Assembly (NCBI RefSeq): GCF_000372645.1
Contig: NZ_APMP01000019.1
Coordinates: 17,835-81,834 of the forward strand
DNA: 64,000 nucleotides
Origin: Caulobacter vibrioides OR37
GTDB taxonomy: Bacteria > Pseudomonadota > Alphaproteobacteria > Caulobacterales > Caulobacteraceae
Direction of reading: 5' to 3'
Part shown: in pieces, positions 62,241-64,000 of the stretch
Layout of the letters: every line of letters begins with the position of its first letter
How positions within the stretch are numbered: the stretch's first letter is position 1
Translations under genes and position numbers: made by a program
The notes under the pieces: generated by a model
Databases searched by the model: none
What the model saw: the letters and a program-made list of their open reading frames with translations, nothing else
What the model was told of the DNA's origin: nothing

Positions 62241-63082
62241 GCCTTCAAGCCCTTGCCCGCGTGCCAGGCCACGTGGTCGCCGATGAAGGTGGTCATGAAG
62301 AAGTAGCTGTGGTCGTAGCCTTCCTGGCGGCGGACCGTGACCTTGCGGCCGGCCTTGGCGGCGGCGGCTTCGATCAGTTCGGGCTTCAGCTGGTTTTCCA
62401 GAAAGCTGTCGGCCAGGCCCTGGTCGATCAGGATGTCGTCGAAGGCGGTCCCCTGGCCGTCCTCGATCAGGGCGCAGGCGTCATGGGCCCGCCAGGCCGC
62501 GCGGTCGGGGCCGAGATAGGCGCTCATCGCCTTGTCGCCCCACGGACAGTTCAGCGGCGAGACGATCGGGGCGAAGGCGCTGACCGACTTGAAGAGCTCC
62601 GGGTTGCGCAAGGCCAGGGTCAACGCCCCGTGCCCGCCCATCGAGTGGCCGAAGATCCCGCGCCGGCCCGCGTCCAGCGGGAAGGCGCCGTCGACGGCCG
62701 CCAGCAGGTCCTTGGTCACATAGGAATACATCTTGAAGTGCGGCGCCCACGGAGCCTGCGTGGCGTCGACATAGAAGCCCGCGCCCTGCCCCAGGTCATA
62801 GGCCGGATCGTCGGCGACGCCTTCGCCGCGCGGCGAAGTGTCGGGCGCGACGATCGCGACGCCGTGCTGGGCGGCGTGTTGGTAGACGCCCGACTTCACC
62901 GTGAAATTGTCCTCGGTGCAGGTCAGGCCCGACAGCCAGACGAGATAGGGGAACGGCCCCTGGCCGTCCGGCGTCCACACCGTGAACTTCATCGGCGTGC
63001 CGGTGCTGGCGCTGTCGTGCTTGCAGTACCGCAGGGTTCCGCCATGGACGCGGTGGGTGGCGAGGGTTTCGACGCTGCTCAT
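62237..63082 (-). CDS. fghA: S-formylglutathione hydrolase
   Basis: A 281-residue esterase D-family enzyme that splits S-formylglutathione to formate and glutathione. Nucleophile Ser147 is in FGHSMGGHGALTLAL. YLVWLSGLTCTEDNFTVKSG holds the oxyanion residues, and the His is in GYDHSYFFM. The length is standard. It belongs to glutathione-linked formaldehyde oxidation, fitting XoxF (formaldehyde source) and the formate dehydrogenase nearby. Its stop codon lies in repeat copy C. Confidence 0.94.
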   Translation of the reverse strand: MSSVETLATHRVHGGTLRYCKHDSASTGTPMKFTVWTPDGQGPFPYLVWLSGLTCTEDNFTVKSGVYQHAAQHGVAIVAPDTSPRGEGVADDPAYDLGQGAGFYVDATQAPWAPHFKMYSYVTKDLLAAVDGAFPLDAGRRGIFGHSMGGHGALTLALRNPELFKSVSAFAPIVSPLNCPWGDKAMSAYLGPDRAAWRAHDACALIEDGQGTAFDDILIDQGLADSFLENQLKPELIEAAAAKAGRKVTVRRQEGYDHSYFFMTTFIGDHVAWHAGKGLKA

Positions 63083-63193
63083 GTAAGGGAAATTCCGACC
63101 TGCTGGTTCCCGGATAAATCAAAGACGCCGGCCGCCGAGAAACGCTTGGCGACACGCATGTCGCCAAGCTTCGATGCGAGAAAAACAGCGCGC

Positions 63194-63305
63194 CTGGAGC
63201 GTGAGGCTGAAAGTAGGAACCGGTTTCGGCCTCACGCTCTAAACATTTGATTTAGAGCCTTTTTGGCGCCTGAAATCGATTCCGATTTCGGGCTAAAGGC
63301 TCTAG
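63194..63305. repeat. Double-hairpin repeat element, copy D (divergent)
   Basis: This 112-bp copy has the same layout with other stem bases: GAGCGTGAGGC/GCCTCACGCTC, linker TAAACATTTGATTTA, AGAGCCTTT/AAAGGCTCT and inner GAAATCG/CGATTTC. The left end reads CTGG in place of CTAG. The right CTAG supplies the TAG stop of the Gfa-family gene. Confidence 0.88.
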
Positions 63306-63877
63306 GCTGGCAACACGCCGGAGGCTTTCGCCACGTGAGTGGCGATGTAGTCCATCAGCGGCGGGTTCAGGCAGTCATAGGGCTCCAGGCCCAACTCCCG
63401 GAGACGGGCGCGCACGCCGGCCATCTTGTCGGGGTGAACCCCGCCCTCGATCACGGACGACACAAACGCCGCGAAACCGGGCTCGGCCGCGCCGTCCTCG
63501 ACGAAGCGTTCCGGGTGGACGAACGTCAGGCCAAAGAAGGGATGGCCTTCCTTCTCGACCGGGCCATGCATGTGAACGCCGCAGACCTTGCAGGCGTGAC
63601 GCTGGATCACCGCGCTGGGATCGACAACGGCCAGCTTGTCGCCGTTGGCCGTCACGGTGACCGTGCTGGTCGGCGCCACGGCGACGACCGAGAAATCCGC
63701 TCCGGCCGGCTTCCAGCACTTGGTGCAGCCGCAAGCATGGTTGTGCGCCACCTGGCTGGCCACGGCGACCGTCACGGGCCTGTCGGCGCAGAGGCAGGTC
63801 AGCGTCCCGCCGGCGAAATCCGCCGAGCCGGGCTTTACTCCGTCATCGACCAGTGGGTGGATGAGAACCTTGGTCAT
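63302..63877 (-). CDS. gfa: S-(hydroxymethyl)glutathione synthase-like (Gfa/CENP-V family)
   Basis: A 191-residue zinc protein of the Gfa/CENP-V family, linking formaldehyde to glutathione. Zinc-ligand Cys are seen in TLTCLC (28, 30), HACGCTKC (49, 51, 54) and [14 protein letters not shown]. The length matches true Gfa, not the shorter CENP-V relatives. The ATG at 63877 has GGAGG upstream. It is next to fghA, so it is the first step of formaldehyde disposal. The formaldehyde dehydrogenase (adhC) is not in the window. Its stop lies in repeat copy D. Confidence 0.92.
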   Translation of the reverse strand: MTKVLIHPLVDDGVKPGSADFAGGTLTCLCADRPVTVAVASQVAHNHACGCTKCWKPAGADFSVVAVAPTSTVTVTANGDKLAVVDPSAVIQRHACKVCGVHMHGPVEKEGHPFFGLTFVHPERFVEDGAAEPGFAAFVSSVIEGGVHPDKMAGVRARLRELGLEPYDCLNPPLMDYIATHVAKASGVLPA

Positions 63878-63878
63878 T

Positions 63879-64000
63879 TCAGCGTTCCTCCAGGATGTCT
63901 CGCATCCGCTCGTCCGGGGCTTGATCGCCCTCGACACATCGGACCTTTGGAGCGCCCCGAGACCGGGCCGCCCCAACGTCCCGTTTTCTAGAATTCGATG
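63879..64000 (-). CDS. Possible 3' end of a gene running off the window
   Basis: On the minus strand a frame is open from the window edge to a TGA at 63879-63881, giving about 40 codons that end [12 protein letters not shown]. The stop is 1 base from the gfa start, as in an operon. Codon use is only moderately gene-like, and no family is recognised. It could be the end of the gene upstream of gfa. Confidence 0.25.
   Translation of the reverse strand, partial: SNSRKRDVGAARSRGAPKVRCVEGDQAPDERMRDILEER

Overview
The window reads as chromosomal DNA of an alphaproteobacterium of the Caulobacter type. The basis is the very high G+C with a strong G/C preference at third codon positions, the families present (two TonB-dependent receptors, a Gcw_chp outer-membrane protein, DUF3126, a PAS_5 protein, a CcoNOQP oxidase with FixK-type boxes) and short palindromic intergenic repeats. 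This is an assignment from style and gene content, not from a marker gene. There are no rRNA or tRNA genes, no CRISPR array, no transposase and no phage genes.

Layout. 1-13 kb: a truncated low-complexity secreted protein, a PAS_5 protein, a GMC oxidoreductase/aldo-keto reductase pair, a gamma carbonic anhydrase, PhoH, an OPT transporter, a glutathione transferase, a GNAT enzyme with a divergent TetR/MFS pair, DUF3126 and a LysR regulator. 13-24 kb: glutamine cyclotransferase, CysE, NUDIX and nitroreductase genes, QueF, an SDR, an outer-membrane protein, and a TonB receptor next to an MFS transporter. 23-33 kb: a methionine importer operon (metN-metI-small gene-metQ) with a GntR regulator, a hybrid histidine kinase, and a secreted peptidase/amidohydrolase pair. 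33-42 kb: a complete cbb3 oxidase operon, ccoNOQP-ccoGHIS, followed by a Crp/Fnr regulator. FixK/FNR-type boxes precede both, and a small CxxC membrane protein is divergent from ccoN. 42-47 kb: an RsbQ/KAI2-like hydrolase, a PAS-HisKA_2 kinase and a single-domain response regulator in one overlapping operon, then PadR plus a membrane protein, and an esterase. 47-49 kb: a chemoreceptor with unusual topology. 49-64 kb: a lanthanide-type alcohol/formaldehyde/formate oxidation region.

The last region is the most coherent metabolic unit. A XoxF-type PQQ dehydrogenase carrying the extra lanthanide-ligand aspartate is followed by its cytochrome (XoxG), a XoxJ binding protein, a second cytochrome c, two uncharacterised exported proteins and a PQQ-associated beta-propeller. 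The same tightly packed gene string ends in fdhD and a molybdopterin oxidoreductase of the FdhF/YdeP type. Upstream on the same strand lie a TonB receptor without a visible signal peptide, moaA (molybdenum cofactor), S-formylglutathione hydrolase and a Gfa-family protein. Together these could take a primary alcohol such as methanol through formaldehyde to CO2. The glutathione-dependent formaldehyde dehydrogenase and the PQQ biosynthesis genes are not in the window.

Four copies of a 112-116 bp double-hairpin element (near 11.4, 47.5, 62.2 and 63.2 kb) each supply the stop codon of a neighbouring gene. Their stems differ but keep pairing. Two other units deserve attention: the hydrolase-PAS kinase-response regulator operon, which resembles the Bacillus RsbQ-RsbP pair attached to alphaproteobacterial-style phosphosignalling, and the 28-bp perfect palindrome between ccoN and the small CxxC protein.
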